From assembly GCA_025352305.1 (NCBI GenBank), contig JANXTQ010000171.1, positions 1 to 23,506 of the forward strand: DNA of 23,506 nt, read 5' to 3'. This stretch comes from Actinomycetes bacterium. GTDB lineage: Bacteria; Actinomycetota; Acidimicrobiia; Acidimicrobiales; RAAP-2. The notes under the pieces are model-generated. The model saw only the letters and a program-made list of their open reading frames with translations, was not told the DNA's origin and ran no database searches. Shown here piece after piece: positions 6,739 to 15,162 of the stretch; the stretch's first letter is position 1; the number at the start of each line of letters is the position of its first letter. The translations under genes were made by a program, and so were the position numbers.

Positions 6739-8280
6739 TCAGCGATCGACTTGTCGAACGCCCGACGTCGAAGGCGGCGGTTCTTCGCTCGATACGTACG
6801 TCGGAACTTGCAGCGGGGCCAGTTCGTGATGCACGTCGTCAACGCGCCTCGGTGCCGGGGTCGCTATGTACTCTCCCGTGGCGCTTCGAGTCACGACATT
6901 AGGCACCTTGCGCTTGCCGGCGTGCTCTACGCCTTGGAGTTCCTTGCAGATGTAGTACGCAACGACGTAGCCAACGACCGGCGACAGCGGTACGGCGTAG
7001 CGCATGAACAACAACACCGTGTTGAGTGAGATGCTGAAGTACTTGGCCAACACGTCGGTCGAACTGGCAATAAAGAGCATGAAGACAAACGAGAGCATCG
7101 CGGAACCAACGGCCGTACGCACCGGTCGATCTCGTGGTCGATCGAGCAGATTGTGCATCTCGTTGTCTTTGGTGAACTTTCGCTCCAGCGCCGGCCACGC
7201 GAAACAGATATTGAAAATAATTCCGGGCAAAATAACTGAAGGAATAAACACTTCCAACGGCAAGGTGTATCCGAAACTGTGAAAGGACCACGACGGCCAA
7301 ATTCGCAGCGCGCCGTCCAAAAAGCCCATGTACCAGTCCGGTTGAACGGCGTAGGAGATGACGCTGGTGTTGTCGTAGGGACCGAACTGCCAAATCGGGT
7401 TGATCTGGGCGAAGGCGCCGAGCAGAGCGGTCACTCCCGTGATGACGAAGAGATATCCCGTGGTCTTAGCCATGAAGATCGGGAACATCGGTGCGCCGAC
7501 CACGTTGTTTTCCGTGCGACCGGGCCCAGGAAACTGCGTGTGCTTTTGGCGAACCAGTAAGAACATGTGAGCGCCCACGAGTCCGAGAATGATGAGTGGC
7601 ACGACGAACATGTGCAAGATGTAGAAGCGCTCCAAAATGATGTGGCCCGGAAAATTCCCGCCAAAGAGCCACGACGCGACGTAGGAGCCAACCAAGGGAA
7701 TCGACAAAATAATCGAGTACGCGATGCGAATTCCCGTGCCGGATACCAAGTCGTCCGGCAGTGAGTAGCCGAGGAATCCGTTGATAATCGCGAGGATCAA
7801 CAACGTCAGACCAATCGTCCAGTTCAGTTCGCGCGGCTTTCTAAAGGCCCCCGTGAAAAACACGCGCGCCATGTGAATGACAATGGAGCCAACAAAGATG
7901 TCGCACGCCCAGTGGTGCATTTGGCGCATCAGTAGGCCGCCACGGACCCCGAAACTGAGGTTCACGGAACTTTCGTACGCCTCGGAGAACTTTCGTCCGA
8001 GCAGCGGCAAGTAGGTACCGTGATAGGTAACGAGAGTGGAGCTCGGCACGTAGTACAGCGAGAGAAACACGCCCGTGGCGAGCAGCACGATAAATGAATA
8101 CAGCGCAATTTCACCGAGCATGAAGGACCAGTGGTCGGGAAAGACTTTGTCAAAGAATGTCCGGCCGGCCTTGGCAATTCCGAGGCGGTCGTCCAACTCA
8201 TTGATCGTGTGACCCAACTTGCCGTACGGTCCGGCCTGTTGCTTCTTGGTGCGCTTGGTTTTAACCATCGTGTCGCTCAT
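6739..8280 (-). CDS. qcrB: Menaquinol:cytochrome c reductase cytochrome b subunit
   Basis: The 513-residue protein binds two b hemes and the quinol sites of the bcc complex. The first heme-ligand helix contains MRQMHHWACDIFVGSIVIHMARV (split here as MRQMHHWA and GSIVIHMARV; ligands His122 or His123 and His136). The second contains YILHMFV and VGAHMFLL (His223, His238). The quinol-oxidation motif is PDWY at 314-317 instead of the mitochondrial PEWY, as usual in menaquinone-using Gram-positive complexes. Unlike split b6/IV systems it is a single long chain with an extended hydrophilic C-terminus of about 65 residues, typical of actinobacterial QcrB. ATG start overlaps the qcrA stop by one base (TAATG). 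Confidence 0.97.
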   Translation of the reverse strand: MSDTMVKTKRTKKQQAGPYGKLGHTINELDDRLGIAKAGRTFFDKVFPDHWSFMLGEIALYSFIVLLATGVFLSLYYVPSSTLVTYHGTYLPLLGRKFSEAYESSVNLSFGVRGGLLMRQMHHWACDIFVGSIVIHMARVFFTGAFRKPRELNWTIGLTLLILAIINGFLGYSLPDDLVSGTGIRIAYSIILSIPLVGSYVASWLFGGNFPGHIILERFYILHMFVVPLIILGLVGAHMFLLVRQKHTQFPGPGRTENNVVGAPMFPIFMAKTTGYLFVITGVTALLGAFAQINPIWQFGPYDNTSVISYAVQPDWYMGFLDGALRIWPSWSFHSFGYTLPLEVFIPSVILPGIIFNICFAWPALERKFTKDNEMHNLLDRPRDRPVRTAVGSAMLSFVFMLFIASSTDVLAKYFSISLNTVLLFMRYAVPLSPVVGYVVAYYICKELQGVEHAGKRKVPNVVTRSATGEYIATPAPRRVDDVHHELAPLQVPTYVSSEEPPPSTSGVRQVDR

Positions 8281-9209
8281 TAGCGGCGCTCCCAGAATCC
8301 CGCGCCTACCGCTTCATCAAACTTGCCGCGCGCGCGTAAGTAGCCCTGAGAGTCCAGATAGATCGGCAACTGCGGTAGCGGGCGTGGTGCGGGCCCGAAC
8401 TGAGGAACGGCGCCGTTACGCACGTTGAACATGGACTGGTGACAGGGACAGACCAACAGCTCTAACTCTTTTTCGTATAGACCCACTGGACAGGCCAAGT
8501 GCGTGCAGAGCTTGGAGTAGGCAACGTATCCCGCGGGGGTCCAGCTCTCGCGGCCCTTCATAGTGGTGAAGGGCTTGTCCGACACTCGAATAACGATCAA
8601 CTGATCGGTCGCCTGGGACTGATCGTCGGCTTGGCGCCCTTCGGGGTAGGCCGTCATGTATGAACCAATGGGTATTTCGTTGACGCTGATGCGCCGTCCG
8701 TCGCTGCCGACGAGGAACACGCCCTTTTTCCAACTCGTCGTTTTAAGGTCGGGGTTTGGTCCGAGACTGCGCAGAAGTGGAAACGCCGCAACAATCGTGA
8801 ACGTACCCATTCCCGCGCCAAGGAGTTTTCCGAGCATGCTGCGCCGTTCAATGATGTTTCCGCCGCGCTGAGTAATTGTTGCGGCCAAACCGTCACGATC
8901 GGCGTCGCTGCTTCGGTGATCGTGACGCTCTTCAACGAACGGTCCCCGCGGCATCAGGTACTTACCCCACGCCACGAGGCCGAGGCCCATCAACAACATG
9001 CCGCCACCGAGAGTGGCTCCGAGAGCCCACGACGGACCCGCAACCCAGTACACCGCGCCAAATCCGGCGGTGGACAGGAAACCCAAAATGAACAGAACCG
9101 CAATGCGTCGCTCGACCGCCTCAGGATTCTTAGCGCTCGGCTGCATGTGCGGGTCGTCAAACTTCGCACTGGACAACTGGACGGGCAAACGGTGTTCCTG
9201 GTCGCTCAC
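8280..9209 (-). CDS. qcrA: Rieske iron-sulfur subunit of the bcc complex
   Basis: The 309-residue product carries the Rieske [2Fe-2S] cluster that takes the first electron from menaquinol. Box 1 CTHLACP (Cys235, His237; Cys240 in the disulfide) and box 2 CPCHQS (Cys254, His257; Cys256 in the disulfide) are intact. Three membrane helices are predicted at about 36-54, 58-82 and 130-146, the last preceded by a twin-arginine motif (ERRSMLGKLLG), as in actinobacterial QcrA where Tat inserts the final helix with the folded cluster domain. The frame extends to a TTG at 9227, but the GTG at 9209 overlaps the qcrC stop (GTGA) and has AGGAGA six bases upstream, so it is chosen. Confidence 0.96.
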   Translation of the reverse strand: MSDQEHRLPVQLSSAKFDDPHMQPSAKNPEAVERRIAVLFILGFLSTAGFGAVYWVAGPSWALGATLGGGMLLMGLGLVAWGKYLMPRGPFVEERHDHRSSDADRDGLAATITQRGGNIIERRSMLGKLLGAGMGTFTIVAAFPLLRSLGPNPDLKTTSWKKGVFLVGSDGRRISVNEIPIGSYMTAYPEGRQADDQSQATDQLIVIRVSDKPFTTMKGRESWTPAGYVAYSKLCTHLACPVGLYEKELELLVCPCHQSMFNVRNGAVPQFGPAPRPLPQLPIYLDSQGYLRARGKFDEAVGAGFWERR

Positions 9210-10132
9210 TGGCGCTCTCCTACCCAAAAGCCCGCCAAGGCGAGCAGTCCGACGCCGAGCGCCAGACCAATAAATCCTTCAGCCACCGGGCCGAGACCAC
9301 CGAGGCCGAGACCACCGGGATTCCTCGGGTGCTGAATGTACAACGACACGTACTTCACGATGTCACGAACCTGAGCGTCAGAGAGATTCCCGGCGAAGCG
9401 CGGCATGTTGCCCGGGCCGGTGCGAATTGCTTCGGTGATCTGTACGACGGGAACGTTGCGCAGTGAGGGAGCGTAGGTATCAAAGGCCAATGCGTCGCCG
9501 TCACCCGTGATGGTGTGACAGGCCGCGCAGTTCAGCGCAAAGAGTGCTGAGCCGTCCGCGAGCGAGCCACCCTTTAAGTGGGTGCTGGGAATCAGCGGCC
9601 ACGCAGTTGTTTTGGACAGAGTTGCTATCCACGCCGCGATGGCGAGTGCTTCTTTGTGGCTCAGCTTGGGAGGGCGGCGCTGGGCCTGCACGTCTCGTGG
9701 ATTTGCTGCGGGCATGCGCCCTGACTCAATCCAAAAGTCCACCGCCGCGGCTGCCTCATGGCGCAGATTCGGAAAGTTGCCCGGTGTCTTATTTTGGGGC
9801 ACACCGTTAGCCGTGACGCCGTGACAGCTCGCGCACTCTTGTTGAAACAGCGAATTGCCCAGCTCAACAAACTGCGTTTGGGTCATTTTGAACTTCGTAC
9901 CGTCCGGAGCGGTATAGGTAATTGCTCCGTTGCCGTAGGTGACTACTTGACCGTTAGCGCCGATGGTGACGCTCGACGAGTTCGAGGTACCGGCGTCTTT
10001 GCGGTCCGTCTGATACGGCGTCTGAGTGGTGTTGACGGCGTGCGCGGATCCAATGAAGAAAGTGAACGTCGAGGTCAGCATCAGCGCGAGAACGCTGAGG
10101 GCGTAGCGGGGCTTGAGGAGTAGGGGCTGCAC
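9206..10132 (-). CDS. qcrC: Di-heme cytochrome c subunit of the bcc complex
   Basis: The 308-residue protein has an N-terminal signal-anchor (about 11-32), two cytochrome c domains with heme sites CASCH (100-104) and CAACH (202-206), likely axial Met140 (SGRMP) and Met243 (GNMPRF), and a C-terminal membrane helix at about 285-304. In actinobacteria this fused di-heme subunit replaces soluble cytochrome c and passes electrons straight to CuA of the aa3 oxidase; no separate cytochrome c gene is present here. A Gly/Leu-rich linker (NPGGLGLGGLG) precedes the C-terminal helix. Start is a GTG six bases after the ctaE stop, with only a weak AGG upstream; the stop overlaps qcrA. Confidence 0.96.
   Translation of the reverse strand: MQPLLLKPRYALSVLALMLTSTFTFFIGSAHAVNTTQTPYQTDRKDAGTSNSSSVTIGANGQVVTYGNGAITYTAPDGTKFKMTQTQFVELGNSLFQQECASCHGVTANGVPQNKTPGNFPNLRHEAAAAVDFWIESGRMPAANPRDVQAQRRPPKLSHKEALAIAAWIATLSKTTAWPLIPSTHLKGGSLADGSALFALNCAACHTITGDGDALAFDTYAPSLRNVPVVQITEAIRTGPGNMPRFAGNLSDAQVRDIVKYVSLYIQHPRNPGGLGLGGLGPVAEGFIGLALGVGLLALAGFWVGERQ
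9216..9221 (-). promoter_or_regulatory. Ribosome binding site deciding the qcrA start
   Basis: AGGAGA on the minus strand lies inside the end of qcrC, six bases before the GTG at 9209. It is too close to serve the alternative TTG at 9227, which lies upstream of it. Confidence 0.75.
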
Positions 10133-10138
10133 AAATAC

Positions 10139-10744
10139 CTATTTCAGCAGGAACAGGGCCGAGTACAAACCCACCCAGATCACGTCGACGAAGTGCCAGT
10201 AGTAACTCACTCCTTGAACGGCGGACAGTTCGCCCGGGTCATCGCCCGAGGCACCCTTTAAGCGGTAGAGCAAGAAGCCCATGGCCACCAGACCAATAAA
10301 CACGTGCAGTCCGTGAAGTCCGGTCGAGATGAAGAAGATTGAGCCGTACGCATTGGTGTACCAACGCGTGTCGGTCGTGACCCATTCGAACATCTGGTTG
10401 GCCACAAACAGCGCACCCATGATGATCGTGATCCAGATCCACGTACGCGCTTCGGCGCGGCGACGGTGCTCAGCGAGCCACACGGCCCACTGCATCGTGA
10501 ACGACGACGCAACGAGGATGATGGTGAAAATTCCCGCCTGCAGTACGTCCAATTTGGCGCCGGGCGCCAGCACTGGCCAGTGGGTGGCGTGTGCGCGAAT
10601 GGTAAAGAGGGCGGCGAAAAGACCCGAGAAAAACATCAACTCGGAACCGAGCCAAATCATCACGCCGATCGCCAACATCGGCGGACGATCGTGAACGATC
10701 TTGTCCGTCTTCGCCAGGCCGCTAAGGGGGATTGCCTGACTCAC
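10139..10744 (-). CDS. ctaE: Cytochrome c oxidase subunit III
   Basis: The 201-residue, five-helix protein matches the short subunit III of actinobacterial aa3 oxidases. It lacks the two N-terminal helices of proteobacterial and mitochondrial forms. Landmarks are WLGSELMFF (31-39, with the conserved Glu35), STGLHGLHV (140-148) and YYWHFVDVIW (181-190). It stabilises the catalytic core and proton uptake. It is the first gene of the leftward ctaE-qcrC-qcrA-qcrB run and lies apart from ctaCDF, an arrangement also known from other actinobacteria. The start is GTG, with AAGG very close upstream (CATAAGGC-GTG). Confidence 0.97.
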   Translation of the reverse strand: MSQAIPLSGLAKTDKIVHDRPPMLAIGVMIWLGSELMFFSGLFAALFTIRAHATHWPVLAPGAKLDVLQAGIFTIILVASSFTMQWAVWLAEHRRRAEARTWIWITIIMGALFVANQMFEWVTTDTRWYTNAYGSIFFISTGLHGLHVFIGLVAMGFLLYRLKGASGDDPGELSAVQGVSYYWHFVDVIWVGLYSALFLLK

Positions 10745-10801
10745 GCCTTATGTTCTAATAGAAATCCGAGCCCTTGCGCCACATTTGAACCCATGAGCAA
10801 C
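10745..10801 (-). promoter_or_regulatory. Gap upstream of ctaE, possible promoter
   Basis: This 57-base gap between helD and ctaE is AT-richer than the surrounding genes and contains the small palindrome TTCTA-A-TAGAA (10753-10763). It could carry the promoter of the ctaE-qcrCAB operon. I cannot fix -35 and -10 boxes by eye. Confidence 0.3.
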
Positions 10802-13105
10802 TCACATCAACGTAGGCGGAAGTGCCACGGTGTGCACAATGGCGAGTCGGCGGGTCGGCCGCGTCATCGCCACGTAGAGAGTTCTCAGCCCTCGCAGCGT
10901 CGCTGAGCCGTCACGGCTGGCTCGAGCGGCGATCTGGGCGGGTTCAATGACAATGACTCCGTCAAACTCCAGGCCGTTAGAGCCCTCCGCAGCCAACACC
11001 ACGAGGTCCGCGCTGAGTCCTCGAGAGTTGGAGACTCGAGGATCAATGGCATCAATATCGTGGCTTTGCAAGAGCTGCACAATCTCGCTGACGCGCGAGC
11101 CACTCACAATGAGCGCCACGCGCCCCGGACTGAGCGCCTCCACCTCGCGACGAGTTATTTGAGCGAGTTGCTCAGCGAATCGCTCCGGCGACAGTTGCTC
11201 AATCGTGGGCGAGGTGCCGGCGCGACGAACGGGACGCGGTGGTTCCAATTCGGGTGAGGCGGCCTTCAGCGTCGGCCCGGCAAACTCCAGAACCTCTTCC
11301 GGGGTGCGGTAACTAACCGAGAGGGTTACTTGCAGCGGGGTGCGCCGGGGAGTGAGAACCGCGAGGGTTGCATCCCACGAGGCCGCTGAGGCGGCCGTGG
11401 TGGCTTGGCCCATGTCGCCCACAATGGTCATTGAACCCGTGAGGTCCCGTCGTCGCAAAACGCGCAACTGCATAGGTGAGAGGTCTTGCGCCTCGTCGAC
11501 GACAATGTGGCCGTAGGTAACGAACTCGGCTTCATCTAGTTCATCGGACGCCGCTTGAGCGTTGCGAGCGGCTTCACGAACGGCAGCTCGACGTACATCG
11601 CCGGAGTACGAATCCAGATCTATTCCGCCGAGCATTTCGTGGTCGGCGGATCGCGTGATGGAACGTGGTCGACGGCGCGGTCCGAGCAGGATGCGCGCCT
11701 CGTCAATAAGGGCCGCGTCGGCGTCGGTCCAGGGAATCTCGCCCATTGAGTGCGAACGCTCACGCACCAGCAAACTCATCTCGGCGTCACTGAGAAGGTC
11801 CTTGGCGGCCGCGCGAATGAGTGGCGGAGCTCCGTACAGATCGTGCAACAGTTCTTGACCCGACAGGCGTGGCCACATACGACGTAGTGCTTCTTTAAAT
11901 TCGCTCGTCGCACGAATCTGTTCGGCGAGGTCGCTCATGGCGCTCGACACCTCAACCCCGTCGCGCACGAATCGAGAGTGATACTCCTGAGCGAGCCGAT
12001 TGGCCAGTTCTCGTCCGAGCGCGGAGCGGCGTTGGTTGTGATTTCCCGGTCGGCGCTTGGCGCGACTGACGGCGTCGGCCATATAACTCGCGCGCAGGAT
12101 GATGTTCGCTCGGCCAATGGGGATGCGCACGTCGTCGCGCAGCGCGCGCTGGCGGGTGCGTACGGCTCGCGCCAGGAACTCGGCCATGCGGTCGTCGCCC
12201 TTCAGGCGAGCGAGGTCCTCGTCCTCAGTGGCGCGAACTTCCACGTTGGTCACGAGGCCCGACAACGTCGACAGCGTCACCCCGGACTCTCCGAGACTCG
12301 GCAAAACGTTTTCGATGTAGTTAAGAAAGAGCGGGTTCGGTCCAACAACGAGCACGCCTTGGCGTTCGAGGGTCACGCGATGGGTAAAGAGCAGGTAGGC
12401 CGCGCGGTGTAGTGCGACGGCGGTTTTGCCGGTTCCCGGGCCACCTTGAACCAACAGAATCCCCGGTAACGGAGCGCGAATAATTCGGTCCTGTTCACCC
12501 TGAATCGTGGCAACGATGTCACCCATTCGCCCGGTGCGCGCTCGACCGAGTGCCGCGAGCAGTGCTCCGGGACCGCCGAGGGCCAGTCCCCCGTCGACCA
12601 GTCCCTCCGCCGTGGCGGCGCGAAGCTCCGCCTCGGGCAGCGCCAGTTCGCCGTTTTCATCGGCGAAGTACTCATCTTCGACGCCAACAACGGCGCGCTC
12701 ACGAATCGAAACGTGTCGCCGTCGTGCGAGTCCGAGGGCCTCGACGCCGGTGGCGCGGTAAAACGGCTCGGCGACCGGGGCGCGCCAATCAACGACGAGA
12801 GCGTTCAATGAGTCGTCGGAGACCGCGAGTCGCCCGACGTGATAGTTCACGGCCCCACCTTCGCTGGTGGGGTTGTAGTCAATGCGACCAAAAAAGAGTG
12901 GTTGATCACCAATGGCGAGTTGCTCAATGCGCTGCAGCGCCGTTCCCATCACGACGTCACGTTCAACGAGGTCGCCCGCACCGCGCATATTGGCCACCAG
13001 CGCGCCGTCACGCAGTGAGCGGGCCTCGTTGCGCATGGCCTCAAGTGCCTCCATAGCGACATCGAGGAACGCCTGTTCCTCGGCGATTTCACGCTCGTGG
13101 GCCAT
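10802..13105 (-). CDS. helD: HelD-like UvrD-family ATPase (RNA polymerase recycling factor)
   Basis: The product of about 767 residues has a charged helical N-terminus (HEREIAEEQAFLDVAMEAL), a superfamily 1 ATPase split by an insertion, and no nuclease domain. Walker A is GGPGTGKT (about 221-228), followed by AVALHRAAYL, the usual HelD sequence. Walker B is VVDEAQD (about 535-541), motif III contains GDMGQ, motif IV is SYRTPEEV, and motif VI is YVAMTRPTRRL near the C-terminus. HelD proteins bind RNA polymerase, pushing the N-terminal arm into the secondary channel to release stalled complexes. Some confer rifampicin tolerance. The ATG at 13105 is preferred over the GTG at 13111 because AGGAAAGG (13111-13118) then has a five-base spacing. 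The gene is divergent from hemE. Confidence 0.88.
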   Translation of the reverse strand: MAHEREIAEEQAFLDVAMEALEAMRNEARSLRDGALVANMRGAGDLVERDVVMGTALQRIEQLAIGDQPLFFGRIDYNPTSEGGAVNYHVGRLAVSDDSLNALVVDWRAPVAEPFYRATGVEALGLARRRHVSIRERAVVGVEDEYFADENGELALPEAELRAATAEGLVDGGLALGGPGALLAALGRARTGRMGDIVATIQGEQDRIIRAPLPGILLVQGGPGTGKTAVALHRAAYLLFTHRVTLERQGVLVVGPNPLFLNYIENVLPSLGESGVTLSTLSGLVTNVEVRATEDEDLARLKGDDRMAEFLARAVRTRQRALRDDVRIPIGRANIILRASYMADAVSRAKRRPGNHNQRRSALGRELANRLAQEYHSRFVRDGVEVSSAMSDLAEQIRATSEFKEALRRMWPRLSGQELLHDLYGAPPLIRAAAKDLLSDAEMSLLVRERSHSMGEIPWTDADAALIDEARILLGPRRRPRSITRSADHEMLGGIDLDSYSGDVRRAAVREAARNAQAASDELDEAEFVTYGHIVVDEAQDLSPMQLRVLRRRDLTGSMTIVGDMGQATTAASAASWDATLAVLTPRRTPLQVTLSVSYRTPEEVLEFAGPTLKAASPELEPPRPVRRAGTSPTIEQLSPERFAEQLAQITRREVEALSPGRVALIVSGSRVSEIVQLLQSHDIDAIDPRVSNSRGLSADLVVLAAEGSNGLEFDGVIVIEPAQIAARASRDGSATLRGLRTLYVAMTRPTRRLAIVHTVALPPTLM

Positions 13106-13110
13106 CGACA

Positions 13111-13118
13111 CCTTTCCT
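13111..13118 (-). promoter_or_regulatory. Ribosome binding site of helD
   Basis: AGGAAAGG on the minus strand ends five bases before the ATG at 13105. It overlaps the alternative GTG at 13111, which therefore looks unlikely as the start. Confidence 0.65.
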
Positions 13119-13186
13119 CGGTCCCATCAAATCGGGGATTGACCATTCTAGACGAGGCGCTCGAAGTCCGGCGAGGAGAGCGGGCT
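13119..13186. promoter_or_regulatory. Divergent helD / hemE promoter region
   Basis: This short gap must hold promoters for the two diverging transcripts. TTGACC at 13139-13144 on the plus strand is a fair -35 candidate for hemEHY, but no good -10 follows at 16-18 bases. AGGAG at 13174-13178 is the ribosome-binding candidate for the GTG at 13187. Confidence 0.35.
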
Positions 13187-14260
13187 GTGACACCTACGAT
13201 GGTTCGTGGCCAAGGAGCCTCGTTGACGGAACCAGTTTTTCTCAGAGCGTGTCGCGCCGAGCCGGTCGAGCACGTGCCCGTGTGGTTTATGCGCCAAGCC
13301 GGACGATCCCTGCCCGAATACCGCGCGCTGCGTGGTAGCGGGTCAATCTTGGAGACCATTAGTGATCCCGTCACCGCCTGTGAGGTAACAATGCAGCCCG
13401 TGCGCCGTTACGGCGTCGACGCGGCGATCTTGTTCTCGGACATTGTGGTGCCCTTTCACGCGATTGGCTTTGGAGTGGACGTGGTTCCCGGGCGCGGACC
13501 GGTCATCGATCGGCCTTTTGGCGACGAATCAGACCTCGAACGGTTGCGCCCGCTGACCAGTGACGACATTTCCCACGTGACCAAAACCGTTGATCTCGTG
13601 GTCGAACAACTGTCCTCGAGCGACACTCCCCTCATTGGATTTGCCGGCGCCCCCTTTACCGTGGCGAGCTACCTCGTTGAGGGCGCACCCACACGGGAGT
13701 TCGCCGTGATTAAGGCCCTCATGCACGCTCGGCCACAGTTGTTTGATCAGCTCAGTGATCGATTGGTCGAGATCACCGTCAGTTTCCTACGAGCCCAGGT
13801 CAAACACGGCGCTCGCGCGCTGCAACTGTTTGATTCGTGGGCGGGAGCGCTCACGCGCGAGGAGTACGAACGTTTCGCGCTGCCCGCGACGCAGCGAGTT
13901 CTGGCGGGAGTAAAAGATTTAGGCGTGCCCACCATTTTGTTTGGCGTCGGCACGTCGCACCTGTTGGACCTCATGGCAACAGCGGGCAGCGACGTCGTGG
14001 GTATTGATTATCACCTGAGTCTCAACGAGGGTCGAGCGCTCGTTGGTCCGCTCGCCGTACAGGGCAACCTCGATCCAACGGCGTGTCTCGGCAGTATTGA
14101 TGACGCGCAACGAGCCACTCGTGCGGTGTTGGCCGCCGCCGGGCGAGAGGCGGGCCACATCTTTAATCTCGGTCACGGGGTACTGCCCCAGACAAACCCC
14201 GACGTGCTCGCCGCAGTCGTCGAGGTCGTTCACGCCGAGGGTAAGGCGGGCGTGGCGTGA
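13187..14260 (+). CDS. hemE: Uroporphyrinogen decarboxylase
   Basis: The 357-residue enzyme removes four acetate carboxyls of uroporphyrinogen III to give coproporphyrinogen III in the cytoplasm. The signatures PVWFMRQAGRSLPEYR near the N-terminus and the later RRYGVDAAILFSDIVVP segment carry the substrate-binding Arg and Asp residues. GFAGAPFTVASYLVEG and FNLGHGVLP complete the family pattern. The frame is open to 13097, overlapping helD. The GTG at 13187 has AGGAG eight bases upstream; a TTG at 13223 with AAGGAG five bases upstream is a serious alternative, giving 345 residues. Family alignment does not decide between them. It is the first gene of hemE-hemH-hemY; its stop overlaps hemH (GTGA). 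Confidence 0.95.
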   Translation: MTPTMVRGQGASLTEPVFLRACRAEPVEHVPVWFMRQAGRSLPEYRALRGSGSILETISDPVTACEVTMQPVRRYGVDAAILFSDIVVPFHAIGFGVDVVPGRGPVIDRPFGDESDLERLRPLTSDDISHVTKTVDLVVEQLSSSDTPLIGFAGAPFTVASYLVEGAPTREFAVIKALMHARPQLFDQLSDRLVEITVSFLRAQVKHGARALQLFDSWAGALTREEYERFALPATQRVLAGVKDLGVPTILFGVGTSHLLDLMATAGSDVVGIDYHLSLNEGRALVGPLAVQGNLDPTACLGSIDDAQRATRAVLAAAGREAGHIFNLGHGVLPQTNPDVLAAVVEVVHAEGKAGVA

Positions 14261-15162
14261 GTACCGGCGTTTTAGTGATGGCCTACGGCACGCCGACGAC
14301 GCGCGAGGCCGTCGAGAGTTACTACACCCGCATTCGTCACGGGCGCGCGCCGAGTGCCGAGCAACTCGCGGACCTCATTCGACGTTACGACGCCATTGGG
14401 GGAATCTCTCCGCTGGCCGAGCGCACCGCGGCGCAGGTCGCGGGAATCGCCGCGCACCTCGACAGAAACTTTCCCGGAAAGTTCGACGTGCGATTTGGCT
14501 CCAAGTACGAGCCGCCCCTGCTCGAAGATGCCGCGCGCGGATTCGTGGAGTCCGGGGTCGAAACGGTGATTGGCCTCGTCTTGGCACCGCACGAAAGTTC
14601 TCTGTCGACCCGTCAGTATTTTGAGCGCGCCGAAGCAGCTTTGGGCGCTGACGTTACGTTCATTCCGATTCGCGCGTGGTGGGATGAAGAACAGTTCGTG
14701 ACATTGATGAGTGACCGCGTACTCGACGCCGTCGAGCGGGTCCCACTCGAGCGACGCTCCAGCATGGAAGTGATCTTTTCGGCGCATTCGTTGCCGCAAC
14801 GAATCATTTCTGAGGGTGATAGTTACCCCGAGCAGTTACGCGACAGTGCTCGCCTCGCTGCGCAGCAGGCCGGAGTTGATCGTTGGGACACGGCGTGGCA
14901 GAGCGCGGGGCGAACTGAAGAACCCTGGATGGGTCCCGACATATTGACGGTCCTACGCGACAAGCACGCGAGCGGGGTGAGCGACGTGGTGTCGTGTCCC
15001 ATTGGCTTCGTGTCGGATCACTTAGAGGTGCTCTACGACCTCGACATTGAAGCAGTCGGCGTCGCCAATGAGTTGGGACTCGGTTTTATTCGAACGGCGT
15101 CACTCAACGACGACCAACGTTTCACGTCCTTTTTGGCCGAGCTGGTGTCGCGCGCACGATGA
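14257..15162 (+). CDS. hemH: Coproporphyrin III ferrochelatase
   Basis: The 301-residue enzyme inserts ferrous iron into a porphyrin. The catalytic His177 (FSAHSLP) and Glu257 (SDHLEVLYD) are present. The N-terminus VLVMAYGTP, with Tyr10, and RRYDAIGGISPL match Bacillus HemH/CpfC, whose equivalent Tyr marks the coproporphyrin-using (monoderm) type rather than protoporphyrin ferrochelatase; cpfC would be the matching symbol. The product would be coproheme, turned into heme by ChdC/HemQ, which is not in the window. Only one Cys (Cys247) is present, so the C-terminal cysteine set that holds a [2Fe-2S] cluster in mycobacterial enzymes is missing. Start GTG overlaps the hemE stop and the stop overlaps hemY (ATGA). 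Confidence 0.95.
   Translation: MSTGVLVMAYGTPTTREAVESYYTRIRHGRAPSAEQLADLIRRYDAIGGISPLAERTAAQVAGIAAHLDRNFPGKFDVRFGSKYEPPLLEDAARGFVESGVETVIGLVLAPHESSLSTRQYFERAEAALGADVTFIPIRAWWDEEQFVTLMSDRVLDAVERVPLERRSSMEVIFSAHSLPQRIISEGDSYPEQLRDSARLAAQQAGVDRWDTAWQSAGRTEEPWMGPDILTVLRDKHASGVSDVVSCPIGFVSDHLEVLYDLDIEAVGVANELGLGFIRTASLNDDQRFTSFLAELVSRAR

Noticed and set aside
9210..9227. TTG start at 9227 for qcrA
   Set aside because: The GTG at 9209 has AGGAGA at proper spacing and overlaps the qcrC stop as GTGA; the longer form has neither.
12550..13056. Plus-strand open frame opposite helD
   Set aside because: Extremely Arg/Pro-rich with no domain; a shadow of the helD reading frame.
13097..13186. Upstream extension of hemE overlapping helD
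   Set aside because: No family similarity, overlaps the divergent helD start, and has no ribosome site.
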